Below, one piece after another: positions 25,603 to 35,214 of a stretch of 64,000 nucleotides of DNA (position 1 is the stretch's first letter; the number at the start of each line of letters is the position of its first letter). Source of the DNA: Jiangella asiatica (lineage in GTDB: Bacteria; Actinomycetota; Actinomycetes; Jiangellales; Jiangellaceae); contig NZ_SMKZ01000029.1 of assembly GCF_004349065.1 (NCBI RefSeq), positions 19,026 through 83,025 on the forward strand, given 5' to 3'. The notes under the pieces are model-generated. The model had not been told where the DNA came from and did not search any database. It saw only the letters and a list, made by a program, of their open reading frames with translations. The position numbers and the translations under genes were made by a program.

Positions 25603-26916
25603 TCACTGCTCCCTCGGCATCCAGGGCTTCGCCGCGCGGCCGTCGAGGTCCCAGACCACCTCGCCGGCGCGGACGGTGAGGGCACAGACCAGCTTCCGGT
25701 CTCCGTCGATGCGGAAGCCGAAGCTGTCGACGAGCCCGAAGTCGCCCTCCGCCAGCTCGAGCAGCGCCACGTCGGCGGGCGCACCCGGTGACAGGTGTCC
25801 CAGGTCCTCCCGGCCGATGGCCTGTGCCGGCGCCAAGGTGGAGGCCTCGATGACGTCGTACAGCGGCAGGCCCAGGGCCAGGAACTTCGACATGACGTTG
25901 GTCATGTCCTTCATCCCGGAGTTCATGCTGCTGATGTGCAGGTCGGTGGAGATCGTGTCGGGTACGAAACCCTCCTCCATCGCCGGCACCGCGACGTCCC
26001 ACGCGAAGCTGCCGCCGCCGTGCCCGACGTCGAACAGCACGCCGCGCTCGCGCCCGGCCCACATGCCGGGGTTGACCTTGCCGTCCTCGGTGAGCTCGCC
26101 GCGGTTGCCCGAGTAGGCGTGCGAGTAGATGTCGCCGGGGCGGAGCTTCTCGGTGAGCAGTTGTTCCAGCGGGCGCTCCGGGTGGTCGGCGCCGAAGTCG
26201 ACCATGACCGGGAGACCGGCGATCTCGCCGGCTCGCACCGACCGCTCCACTGGCTTCCAGTCGGTGCCTTCGTAGTGGGCGGTCTTGATGCCGACGATGT
26301 CGTCCGGGTACTGCTGGGCGACTCGCGCCGCCGGCCCGGGCAGCATGTTCGTCAGGTCCTGCTCGAACTCCCCGCCGGCCATGCCCTTGCCGACGATGTT
26401 GAGGAACGCCAGCACCCTCGTGTTCGACCGGTCGATCACATTGGTCTTGAACTCGTCGAAGTTCTCCCAGCCGGCCGACCCGGTGTCGACGGCCGTCGTG
26501 ACACCGGAGCGGAACGTGAACCCGTCGGGGGCGACACTCTGCCAGCCGGCTGAGTACGCGTCGTTCGGCCCGACGAACAGGTGGGTGTGCATGTCGATGA
26601 GACCGGGTGTGACGTAGAGCCCGGAGGCGTCGACCGTCCGCTCGGCGCTGGTGGGGTCGATCTCGGCGGCGACCTCGGCGATCACGCCGTCGTCGATCGC
26701 GACGTCGAGGACCTCGTCGCGCTCGTTCTTCGGATCGATGACGTGGCCGTCGTCGATGAGCAGGTCGTACTCCGCGTCGGCGCCGCCGCTGCTGGCCGCC
26801 CGCGGTGGGGGCGCGGCGTCGTGCTCCGGCGTCGACGATCCGGCGGTGTGCAGGGCGGTCACGGCGAGCACGCCGGACAGGGCGAGGGGGAGGACCGTAC
26901 GGGACCGTGGTGTCAT
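25603..26916 (-). CDS. Exported amidohydrolase-family metallohydrolase
   Basis: 437 residues. A Sec-type signal (PRSRTVLPLALSGVLAVTAL) and a low-complexity linker precede the amidohydrolase fold. The small beta domain (YDLLIDDGHVIDPKNE) is followed by the metal motif MHTHLFVG, a lysine or equivalent in VGIKTAHYEG, a histidine in YSHAYSGN, and DVGHGGGSFAWDV and STDLH near the end. This is the dihydroorotase/D-aminoacylase-like group that includes amidohydrolase/deacetylase proteins found beside DgaE-like PLP lyases. It is third in a leftward cluster with RidA and a SelA-like enzyme (28-base and 39-base gaps). The substrate is unknown. GGAGC precedes the ATG. Confidence 0.8.
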   Translation of the reverse strand: MTPRSRTVLPLALSGVLAVTALHTAGSSTPEHDAAPPPRAASSGGADAEYDLLIDDGHVIDPKNERDEVLDVAIDDGVIAEVAAEIDPTSAERTVDASGLYVTPGLIDMHTHLFVGPNDAYSAGWQSVAPDGFTFRSGVTTAVDTGSAGWENFDEFKTNVIDRSNTRVLAFLNIVGKGMAGGEFEQDLTNMLPGPAARVAQQYPDDIVGIKTAHYEGTDWKPVERSVRAGEIAGLPVMVDFGADHPERPLEQLLTEKLRPGDIYSHAYSGNRGELTEDGKVNPGMWAGRERGVLFDVGHGGGSFAWDVAVPAMEEGFVPDTISTDLHISSMNSGMKDMTNVMSKFLALGLPLYDVIEASTLAPAQAIGREDLGHLSPGAPADVALLELAEGDFGLVDSFGFRIDGDRKLVCALTVRAGEVVWDLDGRAAKPWMPREQ

Positions 26917-26944
26917 GTCGGCTCCAATCCGTCGGGGTCGTGGC

Positions 26945-27439
26945 TCAGCGGCAGGCGATGCAGTCGATCTCGACCAGGGAGTCGCCCGGGATGCCGGCCG
27001 CGGCGGCGATGGTCGTCCGCACGCCGGGGCGGTCGCCGAAGCGGCCGAGGAAGACCGCGTTCATGGCGTCGTAGTCGTCGAGCGAGTTCAGGTACACGTT
27101 GACCTTGAGCACCTTCTCCATCGACGAGCCGACCGCCTCCAAGTAGCGCTCCACCTCGTTCAGCACGTGATCGGTGTGTGCGGTGATGTCGCCCTCGAAG
27201 TGGGCACCGATTCCGGAGATGAAGACCAGGTCGCCGAACGTGACGATCGGGCTGAACAGCGGGTTGTCCGGCGGCTCACCACCCGGCCAGTGCGTCTCCT
27301 TGTGCGGCCGGTGCCGCGAGCCGCCGGGCTGGTCCTGCTGCTCGGAGTCGGTCAGGGCGGCCGCGCCGGTCGCGGCGGAGGCCGCCACGACCGCAACGGC
27401 CGGTGCCTTGCTGATGAAGTCTCGTCGGTTCGGGATCAC
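26945..27439 (-). CDS. Tat-exported RidA family protein
   Basis: 164 residues. The N-terminus carries a twin-arginine signal (NRRDFISK, then an Ala-rich hydrophobic stretch to about residue 28) and a short hydrophilic linker. The RidA/YjgF domain follows: LVFISGIGAHFEGDITAHTD, VLKVNVYLNSLDDYDAMNAVF and VRTTIAAAAGIPGDSLVEID, with the conserved Arg that binds the substrate carboxylate. RidA hydrolyses enamine/imine products of PLP enzymes, normally in the cytosol, so export is unusual. The GTG start has AGGAGG 5 bases upstream. It sits between the amidohydrolase and PLP enzyme genes. Confidence 0.85.
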   Translation of the reverse strand: MIPNRRDFISKAPAVAVVAASAATGAAALTDSEQQDQPGGSRHRPHKETHWPGGEPPDNPLFSPIVTFGDLVFISGIGAHFEGDITAHTDHVLNEVERYLEAVGSSMEKVLKVNVYLNSLDDYDAMNAVFLGRFGDRPGVRTTIAAAAGIPGDSLVEIDCIACR

Positions 27440-27478
27440 AGTGCCTCCTGGTCTGCGTGCTCGAATGACGGGGTCGGG

Positions 27479-29092
27479 TCACGCCTGGCGGGTGGCGGTC
27501 CACGTGGCACGGAGGTACTCACCCATGTCCAGGGCGCCGCTCATGGAGGTGCCGTCGCCGGACACCGTGCCGGTGAACGTGAAGGAGAGCGCGTCGCCGT
27601 GCGACTCGCCGTAGCTGCTGCGGATGCTCACGGTCTCGCCGCTGACGGTGCCGGTGGCCTCGCGCGACACGAACTCGCCGGTGTGTGTCCCGCTGAGGTC
27701 GGCGCCGTCCTGGGTCAGCTCCAGCACGTGCGCGTCGGAGCTGCTCGCGGTGTACTCGATGCTGACCTGCCAGGTGCCGGCGACGTCCACCGCGGGTGGC
27801 CGCGGCGGCTCGGGCGGCTCCGGCGGGTCGAGCAGCAGTGCCCGCAGCTCTCTGGCGATGATCTTGTCGTCACCGGGGGACATCATGTAGGGCGTGATCG
27901 ACACGCCGGTCCGCCCGGGCGCGTCGCCGGATGTCGAGTTGAGCGCGATGCGCGGCTCGCCGTCGTACATGGTGGCCGAGGCGGTCGCGCCGGACAGTCC
28001 GACCTGCTCCTCGTCCCAGTACACGCGCAGCGACGGGGTCCGGTTCGACAGCCCTTCCGGCTGCACGATCCGCGTGGTGACGCCGTCGACCGTGGAGACC
28101 GTGCTCGCGATGTGCTCCAGCCACCCCGTCCACTGGTCCCACTCGGCGTCGTGGTCGCGCCGCAGCCACATCTCGACGGCGGCGAGCATGCCGATCGCCT
28201 CTTCCTTGCCCACCTTGAAGCCGCGCCCGTAGCCGTGGTGCGGCGCGCTGTGCACCCACGCCGCCCGGACGAGGTCCTCGCGGCCGAGCAGCAGGCCGGC
28301 CGTCTGCGGTCCGCGCAGGCACTTGCCGCCGCTGTAGGCGACGAGGTCCGCGCCGCGCTCGAGGTGGACGTTCGGGATGGTGAGGATCTCCGCCGCCGCG
28401 TCCACCAGCACCGGAACGCCGTGCGGCCGAGCGATCTCGGCGATGGTCGCGGTGTCGAGCTCGCTCTCGTCGACCCGCGGCCCGGCCATGATGTAGACGA
28501 GCGCGGTCTGCGGGCCGAGGGCGGACTCCAGCTCAGCGCGCGTCTCGACCTCGACGACAGTCAGACCGATGGCGCTGACGGCGGCCTCGTAGACGTTGCG
28601 CGAGTGCCGCGGGATGATCGCTTCGGTCTTCTCGAACCCGGTCAGGTCCGGGATCTGGATGTGCAGGTCAGGGTTGCCGCCAGCGGTGCAGGCCGCCGCT
28701 GCGTGCCCGAGCCCGGCCGAGCACCCCGAGCTGACCATCCCGAACTCCGCGCCGGTCAGCTCGCCCAGACGCCGACCGACGGCGTCGGCCAGCTCGTCCA
28801 GGTGGACGTACTGGCGGGCGGCGGCGTCGATCGCCTCCAGCACCTCGGGCAGCATGAGCGAGCCGCTCAGGATGGTGAACGTGCCGCGCCCGTTGATCAG
28901 CGGCCGCACGCCGATGGACTCGTAGACGTCGAGTCCGCCGGGTGCCGTCACGGCTCCAGGAGCGGGGCCGGTCCGAGCCGCCGGGGCGCCCGCCTCGGCC
29001 ACTCCGGCCAGGACCGGGCTCAGAGCGAGGAGGCCACCCAGGCCACCCGCACGTTGGATGAGTTCGCGCCGACCGATCCCGTCAACTCCCAT
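27479..29092 (-). CDS. Tat-exported SelA/DgaE-like PLP enzyme with extra C-terminal beta domain
   Basis: 537 residues. A Tat signal (GRRELIQRAGG, hydrophobic to about residue 35) precedes a fold-type I PLP enzyme. Lys257 in YSGGKCLRGPQTAG matches the PLP lysine motif of SelA-like proteins, and Asp in VLVDAAAEI is the pyridine-nitrogen contact. Relatives include selenocysteine synthase and the DgaE-like ammonia lyases; with no Sec system here, a lyase role is more likely. After a Pro-rich linker (PPEPPEPPRPP, about residue 425) there is a ~100-residue beta-rich domain (GTWQVSIEYT ... GTVSGDGTSMSG). The ATG at 29092 has GGGAG 5 bases upstream. It heads the cluster, probably under the upstream LysR regulator. 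Confidence 0.8.
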   Translation of the reverse strand: MGVDGIGRRELIQRAGGLGGLLALSPVLAGVAEAGAPAARTGPAPGAVTAPGGLDVYESIGVRPLINGRGTFTILSGSLMLPEVLEAIDAAARQYVHLDELADAVGRRLGELTGAEFGMVSSGCSAGLGHAAAACTAGGNPDLHIQIPDLTGFEKTEAIIPRHSRNVYEAAVSAIGLTVVEVETRAELESALGPQTALVYIMAGPRVDESELDTATIAEIARPHGVPVLVDAAAEILTIPNVHLERGADLVAYSGGKCLRGPQTAGLLLGREDLVRAAWVHSAPHHGYGRGFKVGKEEAIGMLAAVEMWLRRDHDAEWDQWTGWLEHIASTVSTVDGVTTRIVQPEGLSNRTPSLRVYWDEEQVGLSGATASATMYDGEPRIALNSTSGDAPGRTGVSITPYMMSPGDDKIIARELRALLLDPPEPPEPPRPPAVDVAGTWQVSIEYTASSSDAHVLELTQDGADLSGTHTGEFVSREATGTVSGETVSIRSSYGESHGDALSFTFTGTVSGDGTSMSGALDMGEYLRATWTATRQA

Positions 29093-29213
29093 CAGCACTC
29101 CCAGGCATAGTGTGAGTCGAATAGGTCAGTCACACTACGAACCCGGCGGATGGGTGTTAAGCGCGTCTTTCGTATAGAAGTATCGGGCTACGCGATCATC
29201 TTCGCGAAAGGGG

Positions 29214-30149
29214 TCACGGCAGCGCTTCGGTTCCGGCTGGGCGCGGCGCCACGACGATGGCGCCCAGCAGGTCACGCGCCGCCCGGCTGAGCGGCCGCGA
29301 CGAGTCCCAGCGCACGGCCACGCGCCGGCCGCAGTCGCCCTCCAGCCGCCGTACCACGATGCCGTCGGTGTCGCAGATGGCCGCCGCGAGCCCATTGGTG
29401 ACGCCGACGCCGAACCCGCGCCGCACCAGCGCCATCAAGGTCTGCGGCTGGTTGGTGGCCTGGACCGGATGCAGCTCGAAGCCGTGCTCGCTGAACAGAC
29501 GATACGGCTCGTAGCCGGCGGGATCGGGTGAGTCCATGGAGCCGATGGTGATCAACGGATAGGTGTTGACCTCGCTGATCGGAAGCGGCTCCGGCAGTGC
29601 GCGGAGCGGATGGTCCGGCGGGAACGCGACCACCAGCGGTTCCCGCCAGAGCAGCCGCTCGCGTATGGACGGCGTGCCCAGCGGCGGGCTCATCGGCCGC
29701 ACGCACAGGTCGATCTCGCCCGCGACCAGCGCCTCGCCGAGCTCGATCGTGGAACGTTCGACCAGCGCCACCGTCACGTCCGGGTGGTCGGCCGCGAAGC
29801 GATCCAGCAGCTCGGGCACGAACGCCGCGCTGGCACTCGGATAGGTGCCGAGGGTGACGACGCCGTGGCCGGTCGCCCGCCGCGTCGCCATGGCGTCCTC
29901 GGCCAGCTCGAGCTCGTGCAGGATCGCCTCGGCGTGTTCCGCCAGCGCCTTGCCGGCGTCGGTGAGCATGACCGGGCGCTTGCGGCGGTCGAACAGCCGC
30001 ACACCGGAGGCTCGTTCGAGCGCCGCGACGTGGGTGCTCACCCGTGGCTGCGAGCGGTGGGTAGTCTCCGCGGCCGCGGAGAAGCTGCCGGTCTCGACGA
30101 CCGCGAGGAAGGACACGAACCACTCGAGCCGCACATCAGGGTTGAGCAT
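29214..30149 (-). CDS. LysR-family transcriptional regulator
   Basis: 311 residues. N-terminal winged helix-turn-helix (FLAVVETGSFSAAAETTHRSQPRVSTHVAALERASGVRLFDRR is the recognisable region in pieces), then a LysR substrate-binding domain with two alpha/beta lobes. It lies on the same strand directly upstream of the exported PLP/RidA/amidohydrolase genes, an arrangement that suggests, but does not prove, that it controls them. The 29093-29213 gap is AT-rich for this genome and probably holds the promoter. The effector is unknown. Confidence 0.85.
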   Translation of the reverse strand: MLNPDVRLEWFVSFLAVVETGSFSAAAETTHRSQPRVSTHVAALERASGVRLFDRRKRPVMLTDAGKALAEHAEAILHELELAEDAMATRRATGHGVVTLGTYPSASAAFVPELLDRFAADHPDVTVALVERSTIELGEALVAGEIDLCVRPMSPPLGTPSIRERLLWREPLVVAFPPDHPLRALPEPLPISEVNTYPLITIGSMDSPDPAGYEPYRLFSEHGFELHPVQATNQPQTLMALVRRGFGVGVTNGLAAAICDTDGIVVRRLEGDCGRRVAVRWDSSRPLSRAARDLLGAIVVAPRPAGTEALP

Positions 30150-30212
30150 CGCCGACCGACCGCCGTTCTCCCCCCGGGCAGGGTAGCCGATCGGTCCCGG
30201 GGGCCGGGCGCC

Positions 30213-31721
30213 CTAGAGGCCGCCGGCGAGACGGTGGTAGGCCTGGTTCCAACGCAGCTCCTGGGCGAACCGCCGGGTGGTCGTGTTGGCGTCGATCACC
30301 ACGAGCTCGGTGCGGACCATGTCGGCGAAGTCGGCCAGGATCTCCGCGCCGACCGCCTGCGACAGCACGGTGTGGTGCGGTCCGCCCGCGGTCAGCCAGG
30401 ACTCCGCCGACGTCGACAGGCTCGGCCGCGGCTTCCACACCGCCCGGGCCACCGGTAGGCGCGGCAGCGGCTCGTCCGGCGGCACCACGTCGATCTCGTT
30501 GGCCACCAGCCGGAACCGGTCGCCGACGTCGGCCATGCCCACGACGACGGCCGGGCCGGCAGCGGCGTCGAACACCAGCCGGACCGGGTCCTCGCGGTTG
30601 CCGATGCCCAGCGGGTGGATCTCGCAGGACGGCGTGCCGGTCGCGATGGTCGGACAGACCTCCAGCATGTGCGCGCCGAGGATCCTCGGCTCACCGGGCC
30701 CGAAGTGGTAGGTGTAGTCCTCCATGAACGACGTGCCGCCGGCCAGCCCGGCGGCCATCGACTTCACCGTCCGCAGCAGCACCGACGTCTTCCAGTCGCC
30801 CTCGCCGCCGAAGCCGTAGCCGTCGGCCATGAGTCGCTGCACGGCCAGGCCGGGCAGCTGGCGCAGCCCGCCGAGGTCCTCGAAGTTCGTGGTGAACGCG
30901 CGGAACCCGCCGTCGGTCAGGAACGCGCGCAGGCCTGCCTCGATGCGCGCGGCGTAGCGCAGCGACTCGCGCCGGTCACCGTCCTTGCGCAGCTCCGGCA
31001 CCAGGTCGTAGGTGTCGTCGTACTGTGCGACCAGCTCGTCGATCTCGGCGTCGCTGGCAGCGTCGACCACCGCCACGAGGTCGTTGACACCGTAGGTGTT
31101 GACCGACACCCCGAACCGCAGCTGTGCCTCGACCTTGTCGCCCTCGGTGACGGCGACGTCGCGCATGTTGTCGCCGAACCGGGCCAGCTTCAGCGCGTGG
31201 ATCTCGGCGTACCCGACGGCGGCCCGGACCCAGGCGGCGATCCGGGCGACGACGACGGGGTCGCTCACGTGGCCGGCGACGGTGGTGCGCGCGACGCCCA
31301 GCCGGGACTGGATGTACCCGAACTCGCGGTCGCCGTGTGCGGCCTGGTTGAGGTTCATGAAGTCCATGTCCAGCTCGGCCCACGGCAGCGACCGGTTCGC
31401 CTGCGTGTGCAGGTGTAGCAGCGGCGTGCGCAGCGCGTCGAGTCCGCTGATCCACATCTTGGCCGGCGAGAACGTGTGCATCCAGGCGATCAGGCCGACG
31501 CAGGAGTCGTCGGCGTTGGCCTCCAGCGCCACCCGCCGGATGGCGTCGGCGTCGGTCAGCACCGGCTTCCAGACCACGCGGACCGGGATGTCGCCGGCGC
31601 TGTCGAGGGCCTGCGCGATCTGCTGCGACTGCCCCGCGACCTGGCGCAGCGTTTCGTCTCCGTAGAGCCCCTGGCTCCCGGTCAGGAACCAGACCTCACG
31701 CTGGTCGAACACCGCATCCAT
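30213..31721 (-). CDS. araA: L-arabinose isomerase
   Basis: Converts L-arabinose to L-ribulose; 502 residues, typical length. It begins [21 protein letters not shown] and contains the conserved [24 protein letters not shown] and [18 protein letters not shown] stretches. GAGGAG abuts an ATG at 31727 and is 6 bases from the ATG at 31721, so the latter is preferred. It is the last gene of the araR-B-D-A unit, with a 46-base gap after araD. Confidence 0.95.
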   Translation of the reverse strand: MDAVFDQREVWFLTGSQGLYGDETLRQVAGQSQQIAQALDSAGDIPVRVVWKPVLTDADAIRRVALEANADDSCVGLIAWMHTFSPAKMWISGLDALRTPLLHLHTQANRSLPWAELDMDFMNLNQAAHGDREFGYIQSRLGVARTTVAGHVSDPVVVARIAAWVRAAVGYAEIHALKLARFGDNMRDVAVTEGDKVEAQLRFGVSVNTYGVNDLVAVVDAASDAEIDELVAQYDDTYDLVPELRKDGDRRESLRYAARIEAGLRAFLTDGGFRAFTTNFEDLGGLRQLPGLAVQRLMADGYGFGGEGDWKTSVLLRTVKSMAAGLAGGTSFMEDYTYHFGPGEPRILGAHMLEVCPTIATGTPSCEIHPLGIGNREDPVRLVFDAAAGPAVVVGMADVGDRFRLVANEIDVVPPDEPLPRLPVARAVWKPRPSLSTSAESWLTAGGPHHTVLSQAVGAEILADFADMVRTELVVIDANTTTRRFAQELRWNQAYHRLAGGL

Positions 31722-31767
31722 CGTCATCTCCTCGTGGCTTCGTCGGCTCAGTGGGCGTTGCCCAGGC

Positions 31768-32433
31768 TCACTGGCCGTACACGTTCTGGTATCGGTCGTA
31801 CAGGCGGTCGATGTCGTCCTGGGGGATCGGCTTCGGCTCGCCGAGCTGACGGGCGATGTGCACCGTCCTGGCGACGTCCTCGCACATCACCGCTGCCTTC
31901 ACCGCTGCCGTGGCGTCCTCGCCGATGCTGAAGACGCCGTGGTTCTTCATGAGCACCGCCGGCGACCGGTGCCCGGCCAGCGTGTCGACGATGCCGCGGC
32001 CGATGGAGTCGTCCCCGATCAGTGCGAACGGGCCGACCGGGATCTCGCCGCCGAACTCGTCGGCCATGGCGGTCAGCACGCAGGGGATGGCCTCGTCGCG
32101 CGCGGCCCACGCGGTGGCGTAGGTGGAGTGGGTGTGCACGACGCCGCCGACGTCAGGCCGGTGGCGATAGACGTAGGCGTGCGCGTCGGTGTCGCTGGAC
32201 GGGGAGAGCTCGCCGTCGACGAGCTTGCCGTCGAAATCGCAGACGACGATCGACTCCGGCGTGAGGTCGTCGTACGACACGCCGCTGGGCTTGATGACGA
32301 ACAGGTCCGCGCCGGGCACCCGGCCCGAGACGTTGCCGGACGTCCAGGTGACCAGGTTGTACCGGGTCAGGTCGGCGTGCAGCGCGCAGACCGTGCGGCG
32401 CAGGACGCCGATGGTGTCGTCGAGGGTGGTCAT
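31768..32433 (-). CDS. araD: L-ribulose-5-phosphate 4-epimerase
   Basis: Epimerises L-ribulose-5-P to D-xylulose-5-P; 221 residues. Class II aldolase fold with zinc ligands in [12 protein letters not shown], the loop TSGNVSGR near residue 31, [10 protein letters not shown] for phosphate binding and KNHGVFSIG. The ATG overlaps the araB stop (ATGA), so the genes are translationally coupled. Confidence 0.95.
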   Translation of the reverse strand: MTTLDDTIGVLRRTVCALHADLTRYNLVTWTSGNVSGRVPGADLFVIKPSGVSYDDLTPESIVVCDFDGKLVDGELSPSSDTDAHAYVYRHRPDVGGVVHTHSTYATAWAARDEAIPCVLTAMADEFGGEIPVGPFALIGDDSIGRGIVDTLAGHRSPAVLMKNHGVFSIGEDATAAVKAAVMCEDVARTVHIARQLGEPKPIPQDDIDRLYDRYQNVYGQ

Positions 32434-34100
32434 CGGGTCACCGCGGTCCGCTTGATGGCGCGCAGCCGGCGCATGACGTCGTTGCCGCCGCGCCCGAAGT
32501 AGTCGTGGAGCGTGACGTACTCGGCGTAGAGGGCGTCGTACGCCTTGGCGCGGTCGGGGTCGGGCTGGTAGACGGCCCGTTCGACATTGCCCATGGCGGC
32601 CGCGGCCGCGTGCACGTCCGGGTAGGCGCCGGCTGCGACGGCGGCGTGGATGGCCGAGCCGAGAGCCGGGCCCTGCTCGGAGCCGATGACGCTCAGCGGC
32701 AGGCCGGTGACGTCGGCGTAGATCTGCATGATCAACCCGTTCTTCAGCAGCCCGCCGGCGATGATCAGCTCGGTGACCTCGACGCCGGCGCGGTTGAACG
32801 TCTCGATGATGGTGCGGGTGCCGAACGCGGTGGCCTCGAGCAGCGCCCGGTAGGTGTCCTCGGGCTTGGTGGCCAGCGTCTGGCCGACGACGACGCCGGA
32901 CAGCTCGTGGTCGACCAGCACGGACCGGTTGCCGCTGTGCCAGTCCAGCGCGATCAGCCCGTGCTCGCCGACCTCCTGGGCGGCGGCCAGCTCGGTCAGG
33001 TACTCGTGGACGTTCAGGCCCCGCCGGGCGGCCTCCTCGGCATAGGTCGCCGGCACCGACGTGTCGACGAACCAGCCGAAGATGTCGCCGACCCCGCTCT
33101 GCCCGGCCTCGTAGCCCCAGCGGCCGGCCATGATGCCGCCGTCGACGACGCCACACATGCCGGGCACCTCGCGCAGGACGTCGCCGTTCATGACGTGGCA
33201 GGTGGACGTGCCCATGATCGCGACCATCTGGCCGGGCTCGACCGCCTGCGCGGCCGGCGCCGTGACGTGGGCGTCGACGTTGCCGACCGCGACGGCGATG
33301 CCCTCGGGCAGGCCGGTCCATGCTGCCGCCTCGGCGGTGAGCCCGCCGGCCCGGTCCCCGAGCTGGCCGATCGGCTGGTCGAGCTTCTCGCTGACGAAGT
33401 CGGCGAAGCCGGGGTTCAGCGTCGCGAGGTAGTCCGGCGAGGGGTAGGCGCCGTCCTGCCGGATGCCCTTGTAGCCGGCGGTGCAGGCGTTGCGCACGTA
33501 GCTGCCGCTGAGCTTCCAGACGATCCAGTCGGCGGCCTCGACCCAGCGCTCCATGGCCGCGTAGATCTCCGGGTCCTCTTCGAGGACCTGCAGGGCCTTG
33601 GCGAACTCCCACTCCGACGAGATCAGCCCGCCGTATCGCGCCAACCACGGCTCGTTCCGATCGGCGGCAAGTGCGTTGATGCGGTCGGCGTGCGGCTGGG
33701 CGGCGTGGTGCTTCCAGAGCTTCACGTACGCGTGCTTGCGCCCGGCGTACTCCGGCAGCTCGTTGAGCGGGGTGCCGTCCGCGAGCGTCGGGATCATGGT
33801 GCACGCGGTGAAGTCCGTGGCGACGCCGATGACGGCGGTCGGGTCGACGCCGGCGGCGGCGACGGCCCGCGGTACGGCGGTCTTGAGCACGTCGATGTAG
33901 TCAGAGGGCACCTGCAGCGCCCAGTCCGGCGGCAGCCGCTCGCCGGTGCCGGGCAGTTCGTTGTCGACGACGCCGTGTGTGAACTCGTGGACGGCGCTGC
34001 CCAGCTCGGCGCCGTCGGCGACCCGGACCACCACGGCCCGTCCGGACAGTGTCCCGAAGTCGATACCGACGACGACGGCGTCGTTGGTGTTATCGCTCAC
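32430..34100 (-). CDS. araB: L-ribulokinase
   Basis: Phosphorylates L-ribulose using ATP; 556 residues, FGGY carbohydrate kinase family. The N-terminal phosphate loop is VGIDFGTLSGRAVVVRV, with GTSTCHVMNG in the middle and the C-terminal adenosine-site segment IIAGGLLKNGLIMQIYAD. It follows the regulator gene by 51 bases and overlaps araD by 4 bases. Confidence 0.95.
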   Translation of the reverse strand: MSDNTNDAVVVGIDFGTLSGRAVVVRVADGAELGSAVHEFTHGVVDNELPGTGERLPPDWALQVPSDYIDVLKTAVPRAVAAAGVDPTAVIGVATDFTACTMIPTLADGTPLNELPEYAGRKHAYVKLWKHHAAQPHADRINALAADRNEPWLARYGGLISSEWEFAKALQVLEEDPEIYAAMERWVEAADWIVWKLSGSYVRNACTAGYKGIRQDGAYPSPDYLATLNPGFADFVSEKLDQPIGQLGDRAGGLTAEAAAWTGLPEGIAVAVGNVDAHVTAPAAQAVEPGQMVAIMGTSTCHVMNGDVLREVPGMCGVVDGGIMAGRWGYEAGQSGVGDIFGWFVDTSVPATYAEEAARRGLNVHEYLTELAAAQEVGEHGLIALDWHSGNRSVLVDHELSGVVVGQTLATKPEDTYRALLEATAFGTRTIIETFNRAGVEVTELIIAGGLLKNGLIMQIYADVTGLPLSVIGSEQGPALGSAIHAAVAAGAYPDVHAAAAAMGNVERAVYQPDPDRAKAYDALYAEYVTLHDYFGRGGNDVMRRLRAIKRTAVTR

Positions 34101-34151
34101 AATGTCTCCCTGCGCTCCTCGGTCCTGTGTAGGCCGGCGTCCGCGTTGCCG

Positions 34152-35183
34152 TCACGCCGTCGTTGGTGGTGCCGTGCTCTTCCTGGTCACGAGCGTCGGT
34201 GGGACGACGATGCGCTCGTGTTCGTCGCGTCCCACGGAGCCGGACTCGATGAGGTCGAGAAGCAGGCCGATGCTCCTGCGACCGACCTCGGCGAAGTCCT
34301 GCCGGACCGTGGTCAGCGGCGGGCTGAAGAACTCCGCCTCGGGAATGTCGTCGAAGCCGACCACGCTGATGTCGTCGGGCACCCGGATGCCGGCCTCGGT
34401 GAGCGCGCGCAGCAGCCCCAGTGCCATCTGGTCGTTGCCGACGAAGATCGCACCGGCCTCGCGGTCGGCGGCGATCGCGCGGCCGGCCTCGTAGCCGGCG
34501 CGTGGGCTCCAGTCGCCCTGGATGAGCCGCGGCACCGGCGCACCGGCCTGCTCGAGTGTTGCCTGCCAGCCCGTCGTCCGGCCCTCGGCCTCCAGCCACT
34601 CGGCCGGGCCGGCGACGTGCCAGACGGTGCGGTGGCCGAGGTCGAGCAGGTGCTGGGTGGCCAGCCGCGCGCCGGCGACCTGGTCGACGGCGACGACGGG
34701 GGTGGCGCCGGCCTCGCCGCCCTCGACCGCGACGACCGGCAGGTGACCAGGGACGCGTGACACCGCCGCGGCAGCCTCGATCTGTGGCGCGATGGCGATC
34801 ATGCCGTCCACGGCCTGGGCGGTGAGGTAGTCCAGCGCCTCGTCCACGTTCTTGCGGGTGATGGTCTTCAGGCTCACGATGCTGACGAAGTAGCCGGCGT
34901 CGCGGGCCGCCTGCTCGATGCCGAACAGCGTGCTGGCCGGGCCGTAGAGCGTGGTGTCGAACGCGACCACGCCGAGGGTGTTGGTGCGCCGGGTCACCAG
35001 CGCGCGGGCGGAGAGGTTGCGCCGGTAGCCCAGTTGGTCGATGGCGGCCAGCACGCGCTCGCGGGTGGACGCGCGAACGTTGGGGTGCCCGTTGAGGACC
35101 CGCGACACGGTCTGGTGCGACACGCCCGCGATACGGGCGACGTCGGCCATCACCGGGCTGCGGTTGACCGTCCCCTGCGTCAT
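34152..35183 (-). CDS. araR: LacI-family regulator of the arabinose operon
   Basis: 343 residues. LacI helix-turn-helix (VMADVARIAGVSHQTVSRVLNGHPNVR) and a sugar-binding effector domain. The ATG at 35183 is preferred because TACGGT lies exactly 6 bases upstream (leaderless pattern); a GTG two codons earlier would directly abut that box. It heads the araR-araB-araD-araA transcription unit. A palindrome at 35215-35228 overlaps the expected -35 region, so it likely represses its own operon and is released by arabinose or a derivative. The araR name is given by context, since the gene is LacI-like and not the GntR-chimera AraR of Bacillus. Confidence 0.85.
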   Translation of the reverse strand: MTQGTVNRSPVMADVARIAGVSHQTVSRVLNGHPNVRASTRERVLAAIDQLGYRRNLSARALVTRRTNTLGVVAFDTTLYGPASTLFGIEQAARDAGYFVSIVSLKTITRKNVDEALDYLTAQAVDGMIAIAPQIEAAAAVSRVPGHLPVVAVEGGEAGATPVVAVDQVAGARLATQHLLDLGHRTVWHVAGPAEWLEAEGRTTGWQATLEQAGAPVPRLIQGDWSPRAGYEAGRAIAADREAGAIFVGNDQMALGLLRALTEAGIRVPDDISVVGFDDIPEAEFFSPPLTTVRQDFAEVGRRSIGLLLDLIESGSVGRDEHERIVVPPTLVTRKSTAPPTTA

Positions 35184-35214
35184 GCTCACACCGTACTCTC
35201 TGCGCAGTCGTGGG

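Noticed and set aside
26651..29110. 819-codon open frame on the plus strand opposite the PLP enzyme cluster
   Set aside because: Shadow of the minus-strand genes; no recognisable domain or ribosome site.
32505..34760. 751-codon open frame on the plus strand opposite araB and araR
   Set aside because: Antisense shadow; Val/Gly/Asp-rich with no motif, while araB and araR have complete motifs.
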